Assembly (NCBI GenBank): GCA_029747015.1
Contig: JAKOGI010000127.1
Location: 1-64,000 of the forward strand
Source of the DNA: Carnegiea gigantea
Taxonomy: Eukaryota > Streptophyta > Magnoliopsida > Caryophyllales > Cactaceae
Length of the DNA stretch: 64,000 bases
Direction: 5' to 3'
Numbering within the stretch: position 1 is the first letter of the stretch; every line of letters begins with the position of its first letter. The notes beneath the pieces are model-generated. The model saw only the letters and a list, made by a program, of their open reading frames with translations. It made no database searches and had not been told where the DNA came from. The translations under genes were made by a program, and so were the position numbers. This document shows, in pieces, positions 37,341 through 48,646 of the stretch.

Positions 37341-37354
37341 TTTTTTTTATAGTG

Positions 37355-37440
37355 TCAGCATCAGCTATAATTAACTCTAGTAGCAGGTATTCATGCTTGC
37401 TCTTTGTGCTGCTCTCTGATCTAGTGTATATAGCTCATCA
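37355..37440 (-). repeat. Copia 3' LTR, inner segment
   Basis: Resumes the interrupted LTR: tcagcat, then gctctctgatctagtgtat, then the terminal GCTCATCA at 37440. It is homologous to the end of the right LTR (42535-42608). Confidence 0.85.
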
Positions 37441-37452
37441 TCCCCCTCAAGC
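37441..37452 (-). other. Copia polypurine tract
   Basis: tccccctcaagc, the complement of gcttgaggggga, lies directly against the LTR end and is the plus-strand primer of the minus-oriented element. Confidence 0.8.
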
Positions 37453-37573
37453 TGGAATGATGAGGGTGAGGAACCATACCCAACTTGGGTAGAAGGTGCT
37501 CATGTTGATGAGAAGTTAAAATCATAGTTAAAACATCCATCAACTATTGAGTAGCTGGTAAGCCTGATAGTTG

Positions 37574-37792
37574 TCATAAGCTGTCCAACACCTTTTTCCT
37601 TGTGAAATGGCAAATAATTTTAATGTGTTTCATTCTCTCAAGAAACACAGGGTTTTTGCCAATGTGTATAGTAGACTGATTGTCATAGTGTAGGGTTACA
37701 TATTTAAGTGATTGCACACCAATTTCTTCAAGGAGTCGAACCAGCCAAGTGACCCCTGCTACAGCCTGAGACTTTGTTTCTTGTTTTTCCAA
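37574..37792 (-). pseudogene. Copia RNase H fragment
   Basis: Shows the copia RNase H signature KQETKSQAVAGVTWLVRLLEE..., followed by the conserved LHYDNQSTIHIGKNPVFLERMKHI. It is the 3'-most pol piece before the polypurine tract. The upstream half of RNase H, between 37800 and 38118, is no longer readable in one frame. Confidence 0.88.
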
Positions 37793-38118
37793 CTGATGGC
37801 AGTAGGTTCCAACATAATCAAATAACCTATTGTAGACCTCCTAGAAAATGGGTAGGTAGCCTAATATGAGTTAGAATGTACATGAAAAGTGAGTTGATCA
37901 GTTGCTTTCAATAGAATGCCTTTTCCTAATTTGAGCCAGAATATGCTTGTAAAGTGAGCTAATCAGTTGCTTTTAATAGAATGCCTTTTCATATGGCTAT
38001 TAGATATATCTTAGGGTATGATGCAACGCTTAGAGATGGGAAGACCTAAGCTGCTGCATAAATTAACTAAGAGTTTGAGCTGTAAAGCTCAAGTCTGGTA
38101 TGGTATTTGTTAAAAAAT

Positions 38119-38928
38119 TTATCTTGCCCACCATAGCTCTGTAATTGCTGGGTGGCTTAGCTTGTAGTTGTAAGGTAAAGGAGTGGAAATTAGTTTGGAG
38201 TTGTCTAAGCCACTCTCTTTCAAGAGTTCATGAGTGAATTTATTTTGAGACAATGTAATTCCTTGAGGAACATAGCTCGCTTCTAAGCCAAGAAAGTAGT
38301 TGAGTCTGCCAAGATCTTTAATACCAAAACATTTATGCAGATATTGCTTGACATGCTCTATCTCTGCTGGATTTGATCTTGTGAGCATAATGTCATCAAC
38401 ATAAACTGCCACTAGAGTGATATCTATAGAGGATTTATTGATGAATAAGGAATAATCATTTTTGTACTACTGATAACCCAAAGATATCAATGTGCTGCTG
38501 AGTTCACTAAACCATTGCATTCTAGCTTGTTTGAGGTCATATAGGGACTTTTTAAGCCCATAAACTTTATTAGATAGATTGGGAATGCCTTTTGGTACTT
38601 CTATGTAGACTTCTTCATTAAGGTCTCCATGGAGAAAAACATTATTAACATCTAGTTGAGAAACAATCCATCCTTTTGACATAGCCAAGGCAACAATACT
38701 TCTTATGGTAGTGATCTTAACTACTAAAGAGAAGATTTCTTGGCAATCAATACCATACTTCTGAGTAAAGCCTCTAATAACAAGCCTTGCTTTAAGTCTT
38801 TCCAATGAGCCATCTGGCTTTAACTTGACTTTGTTGACCCACTTGCTAATTATATCTCTTTTACTGGGTGGTAAATCTACATATTCCCATGTGTTGTTCA
38901 ACAACAAGGCATCTATCTCTTTGTTCAT
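38119..38928 (-). pseudogene. Copia reverse transcriptase, broken
   Basis: Two minus-strand blocks. 38928-38467 carries the N-terminal RT (NNTWEYVDLP, KWVNKVKLKPDGS, QLDVNNVFLHGDL, VYGLKKSLYDLKQA). 38412-38119 has the catalytic YVDDIML and DLGRLNYFLGLE. A frameshift or stop separates them at about 38413-38466. The VDVNNAFLHG-type motif and YVDD are diagnostic of Ty1-copia. Confidence 0.92.
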
Positions 38929-39412
38929 GGCTTGTATCCAATTAGGATCTTTAGAGGCCTCTTCATAGTTCCTAGGCTCATGGTGCTATGCTAGAGCAAA
39001 AACCATAGCATGATGTTCAGTGGGTAGATAATTGGAATGAATCATTTAACAAAAGAAATCTGTCAAATATCTTGGTGGTTGTTGAACCTTGGTAGATCTT
39101 TTAGTAGGTGCTGAAGTAATAGTGGTGTCTATAACATTTGAAGTATGTGGGAGAGTTATATCTGATGAAGAGGAGACAGATGGAGAATGATTGGTAGAGG
39201 CATGAGGATGTGTGGAGGCTAAAGAACTGGTGGAAAATATAGGTTGATTAGAAAAATAATTGTATTTAGGTTCTTGAAAAACAGAAGTATCTTATATGAA
39301 ATATGTAACAATTGAAGAGGACTATGTTTTTGTTATGGAAGATGATGAAATGGGAAAACATTTTAATGGAAAGTAACATCTCTTGAAATAATGATTTTGT
39401 TGGAGTATAGGT

Positions 39413-40250
39413 TCAGAAGTTTATAAGCCTTCTGACCATATGGATAGACAAGAAGAATGCAAGGATGAGCTCTAGGTTGCAGTTTGTTCTTGTTTCTTTC
39501 CAATGTAAAGCATAACAAAGACATCCAAAAGCCCTTAAATGTTGATACACTGGCTTGACATTATACAAAACCTCAAATGGAGACTTGTTTTGTAGTACAA
39601 TAGTTGGCATTCTGTTGATGAGATAAACTACTGTCAGAAGATCTTCACCCCAGTACTTTTTAGGTGACTTGGACTGGATCATGAGTGCTCTAGTAACCTC
39701 TAACAGGTGTTGATGTTTTCTATACTATCCCATTTTGTTGGGGATCATCTACACAGGATGTCTAATTTAAAATGGCTCAATTGTTATAAAACTCCAAAGC
39801 TGATGATTCTTTGAACTCTAAACCATTGTTAGATCTTATGATTTTCATATCAGCCCCAAATTGCTTTTTCACAAAAACAACAAAAGACTTTAATAGAAGC
39901 AATGCATTACTCTTATGAGGTAGTACATGCGCCCAAGTTGCTTTGGAATGATTATCTACTATGGTGAGGAAATAGTGTGAACCATTGTATATGCTATAAA
40001 GGTATGGACCCTAAATGTCAAGATACAAAAGTTCAATGCACAACATAGCTCTTGTATGACTTACAGGGAAAGAGTTTATGTGCATCTTTGCCAAGGTTAT
40101 ATCTGACAAACACCATGCTATTTAAAATTATTACATTCAGATATTCTAACATTCTTCAATTGATCAAATGCCAAATGTCCTAAACAAACATGTTAAGCTT
40201 TGAAGTAGAAAAACAAGCTGTGATGATGTTCTTTGTCTTGTTGTTGAGCT
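39413..40250 (-). pseudogene. Copia integrase, decayed
   Basis: The clearest block (39682-39413) contains SPKKYWGEDLLTVVYLINRMP and the Phe-Gly-Cys region typical of the copia integrase C-part. Upstream, to about 40250, integrase core words are readable in several frames (for example the complement of the tgg-cgc region near 39930). Multiple stops and frameshifts make it non-functional. Confidence 0.8.
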
Positions 40251-40251
40251 G

Positions 40252-40640
40252 CTAAACTTGATGATTCTTGCTCATGCAGTATAGTCCCTTGTTTTGCCCA
40301 CCAAGGATGACTACCTTCTGCATAGCTTGGCCCTGAAGCAAACATAACTCAGGTGTAAAGATAACATCTGCTAAGTATTGCTTAGTCAACTTACTGATTG
40401 ACAAAAGGTTGAACTGAAAATCTGGAATATGTAGTACATCCTTCAATTCTATACTAGAACTAAATGCTATGGAACCCACATGCCTAATCTGAGCTTGCTT
40501 AACATTGGGCACGGTTATATAACATGATTGTTGAATCGATCTCACATTATGCAATCATGAAAAATTCGGGGTAATATGATCACTTGCTCCACTATCAATG
40601 ACTTGAGCATCATTGTCTATTGACGTAAAGAAGCAAAACC
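40252..40640 (-). pseudogene. Copia protease active site and GAG-pre-integrase domain
   Basis: The minus-strand reading near 40590 gives VIDSGASDHITPNFS, the copia protease active site. After one stop comes LKDVLHIPDFQFNLLSISKLT and GLYCMS, the GAG-pre-integrase signature. Order and motifs are as in plant copia polyproteins. Confidence 0.88.
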
Positions 40641-40951
40641 TTTTACCTGCTAAGAAACCAACTGAACTTATGTTGTCAATGTTGCCTTTGTCTTGCTCAG
40701 TAGTGTGCTTGCTTAGAACCTGGAGCAATTGATTTGTACTGTTTTGGGGGTCAGGGCAGGGGCAGAATGTGTTGAAGGATATGCTTCTATGGTTGGATAG
40801 GGGTATGTCTCTTGAGGGGCAGTAGGATTGTACCTAGGTTTGGAATTGGTTAATTCAGTTTGCGCAGTAGTAGCTACTTTTCTCCCCTTGTAGAACTTAT
40901 GGCTAGGAGGATAACCATTAATTTTATAACATTTCTAGATTTTATGGCTTG

Positions 40952-41830
40952 TCATCTTGTAGAAATGATAAAAGAGTTTCTTCTTGTCTTGATAACTAAC
41001 TTTGGTACTTGTCTAAAGTTAGGATTATAACCAAGAGGTTTCCGTTGTGAATGGTTAGAACCTTGATTGTAAAATCTTTGTTGCTGGGCCACTAAGACTG
41101 CATGATCAGGCATAAGAGTGGTATTTTTATGATAAATCGTATTGAATGCTGCTGATGCATTAGAGATTTGACACATAGCATTGAGAGACCTTTGCTTTTC
41201 CTCTTGTAATATCATGATGTAAAGTTGGTCTATGTTTGGCAACAACTTCATCATTAAGATACTACCTCTTACAGCTCTGTAATCCTCATTGAGTCCAACC
41301 AAGAACTACATAAGTCGCTGTTCTTGGATTAATCTCTTTCTTGTAATCAATCCGTTGTACTCATCCCACATTTCTTTATCTGGGTAAAGTAATCTGCCAT
41401 AGACATATTGTTCTGAGACACCAAACACAAATCCCTTGCTATCTTAAAAATGTTAGTGCCATCAAGTCCCTCAAATCGCTATTCAACTTGGATCCAAACA
41501 TCCCTTGTAGAGTTGTAGTGCAGAGAACAAAATACTCTAACCAATATCTTTGACCACAGCATTGATCAACCAAGAAATTACCATTTTATCACATCTATTC
41601 CATTAAGCAAATAAAAGCAGAAGTAATAGCTGATTTTGTCACAATTGTAAGCACAAACCCTAATTTGTTTTAGCAATCAAGGCTACTTCAATAGCCTTTT
41701 TCCAACGTCCATAGTTATCACCATTCATTAGCGCACTAACAAGAATTTTATTCGGATTGTTAGAGGATGCAAAAACAAAAGATATGAAGGATTATGAATA
41801 TCATTCCCATCCATGTTTCAATCAAGAAAT
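40952..41830 (-). pseudogene. Copia GAG, decayed
   Basis: Upstream sequence (about 41830-41310) reads in shifting frames as plant copia gag: NGDNYGRWKKAIEVALIAK, then MVISWLINAVVKDI, then SMADYFTQI. The 41302-40952 frame continues with the LNEDYRAVRGSILMM and LPNIDQLYIMILQEEKQR region. Several frameshifts are present. Gag position is confirmed by the primer-binding site at 41947-41958. Confidence 0.8.
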
Positions 41831-41946
41831 TGACAGATAAATCGTGAAATCAGTTTGGGATCAAACAATGTGGAAAGAACTAATGAGGTACGATATCACC
41901 TGAGAATTGATGATGAAAAATTAGAATATGATTTCAATGAAATGTA

Positions 41947-41958
41947 GCTCTCATACCA
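41947..41958 (-). other. Copia primer-binding site
   Basis: The complement reads tggtatgagagc immediately after the LTR end ATTAACA. It is one base off the standard TGGTATCAGAGC initiator-Met primer site. Confidence 0.82.
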
Positions 41959-42096
41959 TGTTAATCAGCATACAAGAGAAAGAAATCAGAGAGAGAGAGG
42001 GGGAGAAAGAGAGAGAGAGAATCCACGAAGCTGAATTGTGTTTGTTGATTTGAGAAAAAAATGCATGAATGAATGCCATGAATACAATGTGCGTGC

Positions 42097-42175
<79 letters not shown>

Positions 42176-42219
42176 ATATATCTAATATATATATATACAT
42201 ACATAGTACATACATATAT

Positions 42220-42293
<74 letters not shown>

Positions 42294-42398
42294 GAATGCT
42301 AGCTATAACTAAATATCTAACGAGTTAGTTATAGCTTGGTGCCCGTCAGCATGGCCTCGAACAAACTTTAGCAGCAGTAGTTATGTTAATGTGCGTGC

Positions 42399-42447
<49 letters not shown>

Positions 42448-42608
42448 TATATATATATATATATATATAATATATATATATAGGGAATGCTACCTATAAC
42501 TAAATATCTAACGAGTTAGTTATAGGTTGGTGCCCGTCAGCATGGCCTGGAACAAACTTTAGCAGCAGTAGTTATGTTACTCTCTGATCTATTGTATGCA
42601 GCTCATCA
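41959..42608 (-). repeat. Copia 5' LTR with internal tandem duplication and (TA)n expansion
   Basis: The 650-bp LTR starts TGTTAA and ends GCTCATCA, followed by the TTAGA duplication. A block beginning gtgcgtgcgtgtgcat, running through (TA)n and ending agcagcagtagttatgtta, is present twice in tandem (about 42088-42389 and 42390-42577). The left LTR has no such duplication, so it arose after insertion or the left copy lost it. Confidence 0.88.
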
Positions 42609-42699
42609 TTAGACTTTAAGAACTTCATAGTCTTATAAGGACTAGGTATTCATTATTTTATTCAAGAGAAGAGGTGAAGATGAGATAGTAAATGAGTAA

Positions 42700-43520
42700 T
42701 ACGGTTACTCTCCCTATTAACAAGCGACTAAAAGGCATAAAAATCACGTAAGCAACTAAGCTTAATAATATCAGCAACCAGAAGGCCAATTTCAGATGCA
42801 AGTTCCTCCTTCAGTTTTGAGATTAGAGCCAAGTTATATCTTTCTATTACAACATTGCAAAGTCCTTGTTGATGAGCCACCTGAAGGGAAAAATAGCATG
42901 CATGAGCCTTTTCAATCTCATGACCCAGGAGCCTAGGTCCTTGCACCTCTTTCGAGATGACCACATCCTCTTCATAATTGCTCACGACTATACCCCAACC
43001 ATTCCCCCAATCCCCAAGTTTAGCTCCATAAGAATTTATCTTCCACATCCCAAGACCAGAATGTCTTGGAGCACGAGCATCTGGTTCCGCACCTCTCTAC
43101 AACTTTACTTGGCATCCTAGTAGTCATGAAAAAATGTGATGGGGTTCAACTAGGAAGAAGCATCGATATGGGATACACTAGTAGAAAAGATACCTTTTTC
43201 GAATACCCTAGCACATCTTGCCACCACCACAAATTGAGCACATCCCTCATTACCCAGAATAACTCTTGCATGGAGAGATATGTCCCACACAGAAAAATTA
43301 GAGTAGTCACTAAGAAGGGAGAAAAAAGAGGCACCTTACCAAATAGAGAAAGCATGTGGGCATTCAAAGATGGTATGCGCATTTTTTTCTTCAATCGACC
43401 CACAAATACCACACTTCATCGAAAAGTTCTATTCTTCTAGCCTGCCGAGCTGCTGTTGGCTGGGCTCGTGCACAACGTTTCCAGGCACAAAATCTTATCC
43501 TAGGTGACACTTCCAGACCC
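42700..43520 (-). pseudogene. LINE (non-LTR retrotransposon) 3' fragment: zf-RVT and RNase H-like domains
   Basis: Minus-strand fragment. Upstream (about 43520-43120), in shifting frames, is the zinc-binding reverse-transcriptase tail (ARAQPTAAR, CGxC, H...C, MWDISLHARVIL). 43048-42728 reads as the RNase H-like RVT_3 domain (MWKINSYGAKLGDWGNGWGIV, LGHEIEKAHACYFSLQVAHQ). Such pairs end plant LINE ORF2 proteins and also occur as dispersed pseudogenes. No poly(A) tail or target duplication was identified. Confidence 0.78.
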
Positions 43521-43599
43521 AGATAACCCACCAAGCACTTTTCATTCCAACGTTGCAACTTTGAGCATCTAATAGTGATTTTAATGATAACAACAAACA

Positions 43600-43735
43600 A
43601 TATGATTAAGATGATGATGATGGTTATTATTATTACCATTATTATTATTATTATTATTACTATTATTATTTGAAACAACTATTGTTATTATTATTGTTAT
43701 TACTATTACTATTACTACTACCACTACTATTAGAT
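43600..43735. repeat. ATT/ACT trinucleotide microsatellite
   Basis: Impure (TTA)n, (TGA)n and (CTA)n tracts over about 135 bases. No other content. Confidence 0.9.
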
Positions 43736-43739
43736 GACT

Positions 43740-44282
43740 TCATATTTTGTTAAATTTCTTAGAATCATTTATTGGTCCAATTGATTCATTAATTTGGGTT
43801 ATATATTTTTTGGACTACATGAGAACATATCGCATATATGAAGGCTATCTATAAAGTGTCTTTTCACAATACGAATTATTCACTTGCCTAATAAAAGCCT
43901 AAGTGTACACACGCGATACAACTCCAAATTGAGATTCACTTAAGTCCACACTTTCATAATGGTGGTATTGTTATTAACTAAGCTTTTCGGATCTCTGTAG
44001 ATATTATGTGTGGATCAATTGTGATCTTATGACTGTTCTCAATTGTTCTATTAAAATGGTCTTACAATTGCCAATGAGATAATGATTATTGTATAGTGAT
44101 AATTTTGTAATTATCCTAGTTGTTCTTGGTTCCGTGTCCCAGTCAAAATCGGTTACTTGTGTGGCAAGCTAGGGTTAGGTTTTTGTTATATTTATTACTC
44201 CATGTGTCTGTTGTGTGCCACTGTTTTTCAAATAAGAAACAGTATAGTGCTTTCTTCTTCATAATCTGCCAGCCTTTTCTTA
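43740..44282 (+). repeat. Probable 5' LTR of a second copia element
   Basis: The sequence directly upstream of a primer-binding site is expected to be an LTR. It is AT-rich, with a short leader ending ...ccagccttttctta. The left boundary and the TG start could not be fixed because no second LTR copy is in the window. Confidence 0.45.
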
Positions 44283-44293
44283 TGGTATCGGAG
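44283..44293 (+). other. Primer-binding site of the second copia element
   Basis: tggtatcggag is a one-base variant of the initiator-Met primer site, followed about 100 bp later by copia gag. Confidence 0.65.
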
Positions 44294-44387
44294 AAAGGCA
44301 CATATTCAGATTAAACGTAAACTCGCTTTAATAGGAGAATCATGACTAAGGATAAAAAACCAATGCGGTTCACCATAGATAATCGAC

Positions 44388-44534
44388 CCTCATACTTCTC
44401 CACCCATCAGACTCGCTTGAAGCTATCATAACAACTATTAAGTTTGATGGCAAGAACTATAATTTGTGGAGCAAGCCATAAGAACGGCATTGAAGGCTAA
44501 GAATAAGCTTGGGTTCATAGATGGGAAGATAATT
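44388..44534 (+). pseudogene. Copia GAG start, frameshifted and cut by CACTA-2
   Basis: Readable in two frames: SLEAIITTIKFDGKNYNLWS, then after a one-base shift AIRTALKAKNKLGFIDGKI. This is the start of the plant copia gag domain. It ends at 44534 where the second CACTA element begins. Confidence 0.82.
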
Positions 44535-44551
44535 CACTACAAGAAAATTGC

Positions 44552-45010
44552 TTTTTGGCAACGCAAGATGTTGTTGCTAAAAATATCTTTGGCAACAACA
44601 AATACTTTTCCGCAACGACAATGTCTTTTTCTTATGACATAGTCCGTTACTAAAGCTTTAAGCAATGACTTTGCGTTGTGGCGAAAAAAATGTTTTTTGC
44701 CACAAGATGTTTGTTGTGGAAAACCACCCATTGGTGTATATCTCCAACCGAATCTGGTTCATAGATTGATTTATGACAACGACCAATCTTGCTGCGAAAT
44801 CATCTCTTTTTGGTAACAATTTTTAACGTTATGAAAACCTTCTTGTATATATAAGGCAACAAGTTTTACAGTTGCAGTAGATTGTAATTGGCAATGGTGG
44901 GTGCTGTTGCTATAACTCTCCTGTTTACAGCAACAACCGACTTTGTCGCCAAAGATCCTGTGGTGGTCAATCACAAAAGGTTTTTAGTCACAAGAGCTTT
45001 GTTGCTATTA
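44552..45010. repeat. CACTA-2 subterminal repeats
   Basis: Many copies of a short motif around GGCAACA / TGTTGCC with variants: tttggcaacgc, gttgttgct, ttggcaacaac, cgcaacgac, aaggcaacaag, acagcaacaacc. Direct and inverted orientations are mixed, as expected for CACTA subterminal protein-binding arrays. Confidence 0.75.
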
Positions 45011-46249
45011 CAGGCAGTTTTGGAAGAAATATTTATTTTTAGATAGATTTTTTTTAATTGACTAGAACACTGCATTAAATAAAAATTTCCATATTCATTT
45101 CATTTTTGAAATATAGAAATTGTAGAGAGAACCTGCATAGAAGCTAAAAGAATATATGCAAAAGGAGAAGTCACTGCAATGGCTCACATAGCATTGTCCA
45201 AAAGAATTGTTATCTATAATCACAAAATCACTTGTCTCCATCCACAAGGCTTACATGACCAATTGCTAATCCAATAAACACAACACTTGTGGGCTAGAGT
45301 ATACCACATCATCCAAAAAATAGCCATCACAAGCCATTTTCGGCTACTTCATAAAGCAGCCAAGAAGAATGTCAATAAGTTCCACAAAATGTACATTCCT
45401 GTTGTTGCTTCTCACTTGTCTATCATTCTTGACCAGAATTATCATCACCACCTTCATGAGACATGCGCCGATAGATGCAAAGGAATTATGTCAAATAGCA
45501 AACCAAAGTGATCTAACATAGCTTAAAAAAAAAAAGTGTCATTTCCAGTTCATTTCATCGAATAAGAAATCAAGTGCAATGCAATTCCTCAAATCAATGG
45601 TGAACCGCAAACATCTATTTTATGATTGTACCTTTTGTAGAGAGGTCCGGAGCAAGCTTTGTGGCTAGATTGACATTCCTTTTTTAGCAAATGAGATGAA
45701 GTGATGTAATTATTTTTGTCAATAGGAAATGTAGTAAAATATTACAACAAATAGCAATAACTATGCTAACTACTGCTATCCGCGTAAACTGCTATGGAAG
45801 GTACTACATGATCCATATGAACGAGAGCAGAACATCCTTAGAGCTAATTCATGACATCATGGTTTTGATGCATCTCAGGGACAAGTAAGAAAGTTAGTCA
45901 ACGGTTAAAAAAAAGTCCTCATTTGCACTTCAAGTTAGTTTTGGAAGTAATACAAATTTTTACTTTCCAAAAAAGTTGTGGACAAGATAAGTCATATGTA
46001 TTTACACAACTAACGGACCACACGCCCGAAGATCAACACCCAACTCAACGACCACACACCGGAGAAACAACATAAATCAACAGCCATATGCTGGAGACAT
46101 GACAAAATGCACAAACTGTAAAACTAGCCCACCAAGAGTGCAATGTGAACTAGTTGTAACAATTTAGTCCAACATTATATTATTTGAATATACTTTTTTC
46201 ACTAATTATTCCACGTTCTGTTATTTGAAATTATTCAACCATCAGCACA
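45011..46249. other. CACTA-2 non-coding 3' region
   Basis: AT-rich sequence between the subterminal array and the second transposon gene. No recognised coding frame. Near 46000-46100 the words cacacaccggag/catatgctggag recur. Confidence 0.4.
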
Positions 46250-48390
46250 AGCAACAACAATGTTAAAACCAACAATATGAGGGAAAATTGGAGGAGGAGA
46301 GGGAAGAGGAGGAAGAAGACGCTACGATAATATATCTTACCTTGTGGTTTGATTAGATATAGCTTGCATTAAACGGTCCTCCATGGCTATCATATTACAT
46401 TGTTGTGTTGCTTTGTGTTTCTCCATTTCCTTTTGACTTGTGTCTAATCGGCTTTGTAGCTCTTCTATCTACTTTTGCTGCTCATGTATTTTTTGTTGTT
46501 GTTCTTCATTTATCCTTGCTTTAATGGAACCACCATAGCCACTACCTTTGCCACGAGTATACCCAGATTTTGGTCCAAGTACTTGAAGCAACATTTCCTC
46601 TTGCGTTTGAGTAGTTCCTTCTTTGTCCTTGTTTTGTACAAGGTCATGGAGGTCACTTTAAAAATATATCAGATTAGTATCAAACTTGATATAGTTGCTT
46701 GATTTGCAAGTTAATGAACATTTAAAGACAATACTTACATGCACTTGCTTTGAGCGCTTATCATCAACCCACACCAACACTCCATCATCTGTATGAGTGT
46801 GTTCTGCCAGCCAAATAACATCAACAGGAGGCTTTACGTTGTTGTTCTTCTTGGTCTACAATTGTAAGATTTTGTTAGTGAATTCTAAGAACAAATAATC
46901 ACCAAAGAATTTAATTTTTATGCATTTAATCCTCACCAAAATATCCTCAACCTCAGGAAAAGACAAATTCCCAGTTGTATGTTTACACTACTTGTCTGAT
47001 TTTCGATTCTTACTATTCCTTGCACTCTTTTTCTATAATTCAAGATTAATGAAATGAACATAAATCAACCTCTGCCTAGAAATACAAGGACATCATTTAT
47101 AATAATCTCATCAAGAAATAAAACCAATATTTAAGTGAAGCATATCACCTTAAAGTCATCAGAATCAAAAGTTGCACAACAACGTCTCCAATTTTCAATT
47201 GGAAAATCCTCATGTGGATTATCAAGACGTTCCTCATGTGTTGATCCACATTCTTTATTGTATGTATGCAGACGAGACTTCCAGTATTGATAGAATCTTT
47301 GCAGTGCATGCGTAACAAAACCTTGCAGTCTAGGCAATTCATGCTCAGAATCCTTGATTTTGAACTTATTCTGTTTATAAATATAAGCATTGTCTCTATG
47401 CTAAAAACAACTCCTATGAGGCTTTGGTATAGACATAATAATATGCCTGTATTTTCTTCAAATTAAAGTTCAAAAACAAACCTGAACTTGTAGTCATATT
47501 GCAGGACCATATGTAGAAGCCACATGTCCCCAGTCTTTTGTATCTATCAAAGCTGTTGTTCTCACAACATAGCCACAAAAAATTCACCAAGTTTGTAGCA
47601 TTATCTCCAATGGCTTAGCATAGTCTGGTATTTCTACTTCAAGCTTACATTGACCACCAAGAGTTTTCTTCTCAATCATTAAGCTTCTATACTTGCCTCT
47701 TTGACCTTTCCCTTTTTTCATACTTGTAGCAGAAGCTTAACAAATTGATGAACCAAAATAGGTTATTGCAAATAGTATTCAATAGCTACTAAAATGAAGC
47801 TAAAGAAAGCAATTCAAATTCAAATACAAAAGATACAGTTATTTATTGTCAAGTTCATTACCTTGACTACTATTTGCATCATTTGGTTCACTTTGAATTC
47901 TCTGTCTCCTTACATGCATGTGCTTTGCCCTTACCCTTTGATTCTGATTATTATCAAGTCCATTTGCATCAGCCTTTGGAGTCGCATCTGCCACTTCATG
48001 TGCAGTTAAAACAACTTCAGCTCTTCTAGAAAACTTACTTGGATATTTTCTTTTTTCACCACCTTGTTAGTCAAATAGCATATGATTAGGAAAAAAATTA
48101 TTTAACACGCCAAAAATAAGCATTCACAATTGATCACAACAATGATTAATAACTTAGAAATGCAATTAAGAACTTATTATGGGCATTTACCTTGTTGATC
48201 TCTTGCAGGACTAGAAACTAGGTTGTCATTTCAAACTTCTTCTATGAGACTATGTGTATTGGAACTAATATCAATATCAAGGCCAAACGAACCCATATTA
48301 TTCATTCCTTTCCCTAAAAATTGACCTTGTGCATTTCTGCATGTATTTCTGCGTGTATTCTTACCTTGACCTTGTCGCACCATACCTGTG
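46250..48390 (-). pseudogene. CACTA-2 second gene, plant Transposase_24 (Ptta/En-Spm) type, multi-exon
   Basis: Read 5' to 3' on the minus strand. A possible start at about 48385 gives MVRQGQGKNTRRN and a Gly/Asn-rich N-terminus. Basic exon pieces (about 48065-47870) follow, then the core near 47740-47490 (KGKGQRGKYRSLMIEKK, LEVEIPDYAKPLEIML). Next come RLHTYNKECGSTHEERL and NWRRCCATFDSDDFK (47337-47131), PPVDVIWLAEHTHTDDGVLVW (about 46850-46740), and a coiled-coil Gln/Glu/Lys-rich tail (about 46640-46330). In-frame stops occur in several exons. The family accompanies TNP2 in plant CACTA elements and is thought to bind element DNA. Confidence 0.72.
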
Positions 48391-48569
48391 ATCAGTAATA
48401 ATAATAAATGATTAATAGCTTGATCAGACTATGGATATAGGGCCAATGTTATTAGAAAGCACTGGATATGACATACATAGTAAGAAAAATTATAATCACA
48501 TAAAAAGGGTGAAAATTATTAAAGGATTTTCCTTACCTTTCCAGCATGGATGAACAGCAAGCCACTTTA

Positions 48570-48646
48570 GCAAAAATTTTAAAAAGAACAATAAACAATT
48601 TAACAATGGCAAAAATTTTAAAAAGAACAATAAACAATTTAACAAA
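48570..48646. repeat. 39-bp tandem duplication
   Basis: A unit starting gcaaaaattttaaaaagaac and ending aatttaac is present twice in direct succession, near-identical. It lies in AT-rich DNA between the two CACTA-2 genes. Confidence 0.85.

Larger units (their letters stand above)
19433..37354 (-). mobile_element. CACTA (En/Spm) transposon 1, degenerate, carrying a nested gypsy element
   Basis: The left terminus is CACTACAAAAAAGG at 19433 and the right terminus the inverted TTTTTTATAGTG ending at 37354. The flanking triplets are TAA and TCA, a one-mismatch version of the 3-bp duplication expected for CACTA elements. Both subterminal regions are packed with ACCAACAGAT/TCTGTTGGT-type repeats. 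On the minus strand it keeps an N-terminal fragment of the TNP2-type transposase (34260 to about 33310) but not its catalytic core. The gypsy element at 19708-31944 sits in its left subterminal region. Confidence 0.88.
19245..42608 (-). mobile_element. Copia retrotransposon (minus strand) hosting a nested CACTA transposon
   Basis: The outer element of a three-level nest. Its LTRs begin TGTTAA and end GCTCATCA on the plus strand, flanked by exact TTAGA duplications. The left (3') LTR is split by the CACTA into 19245-19432 and 37355-37440. The interior is 37441-41958 and the right (5') LTR 41959-42608. The interior holds decayed gag, protease, integrase, RT and RNase H in copia order on the minus strand. 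Without inserts the element would be about 5.4 kb. Confidence 0.9.

Noticed and set aside
42038..42328. Tyr-Ile repeat frames on both strands
   Set aside because: Translation of a (TA)n microsatellite; the same applies to 60854-61087.
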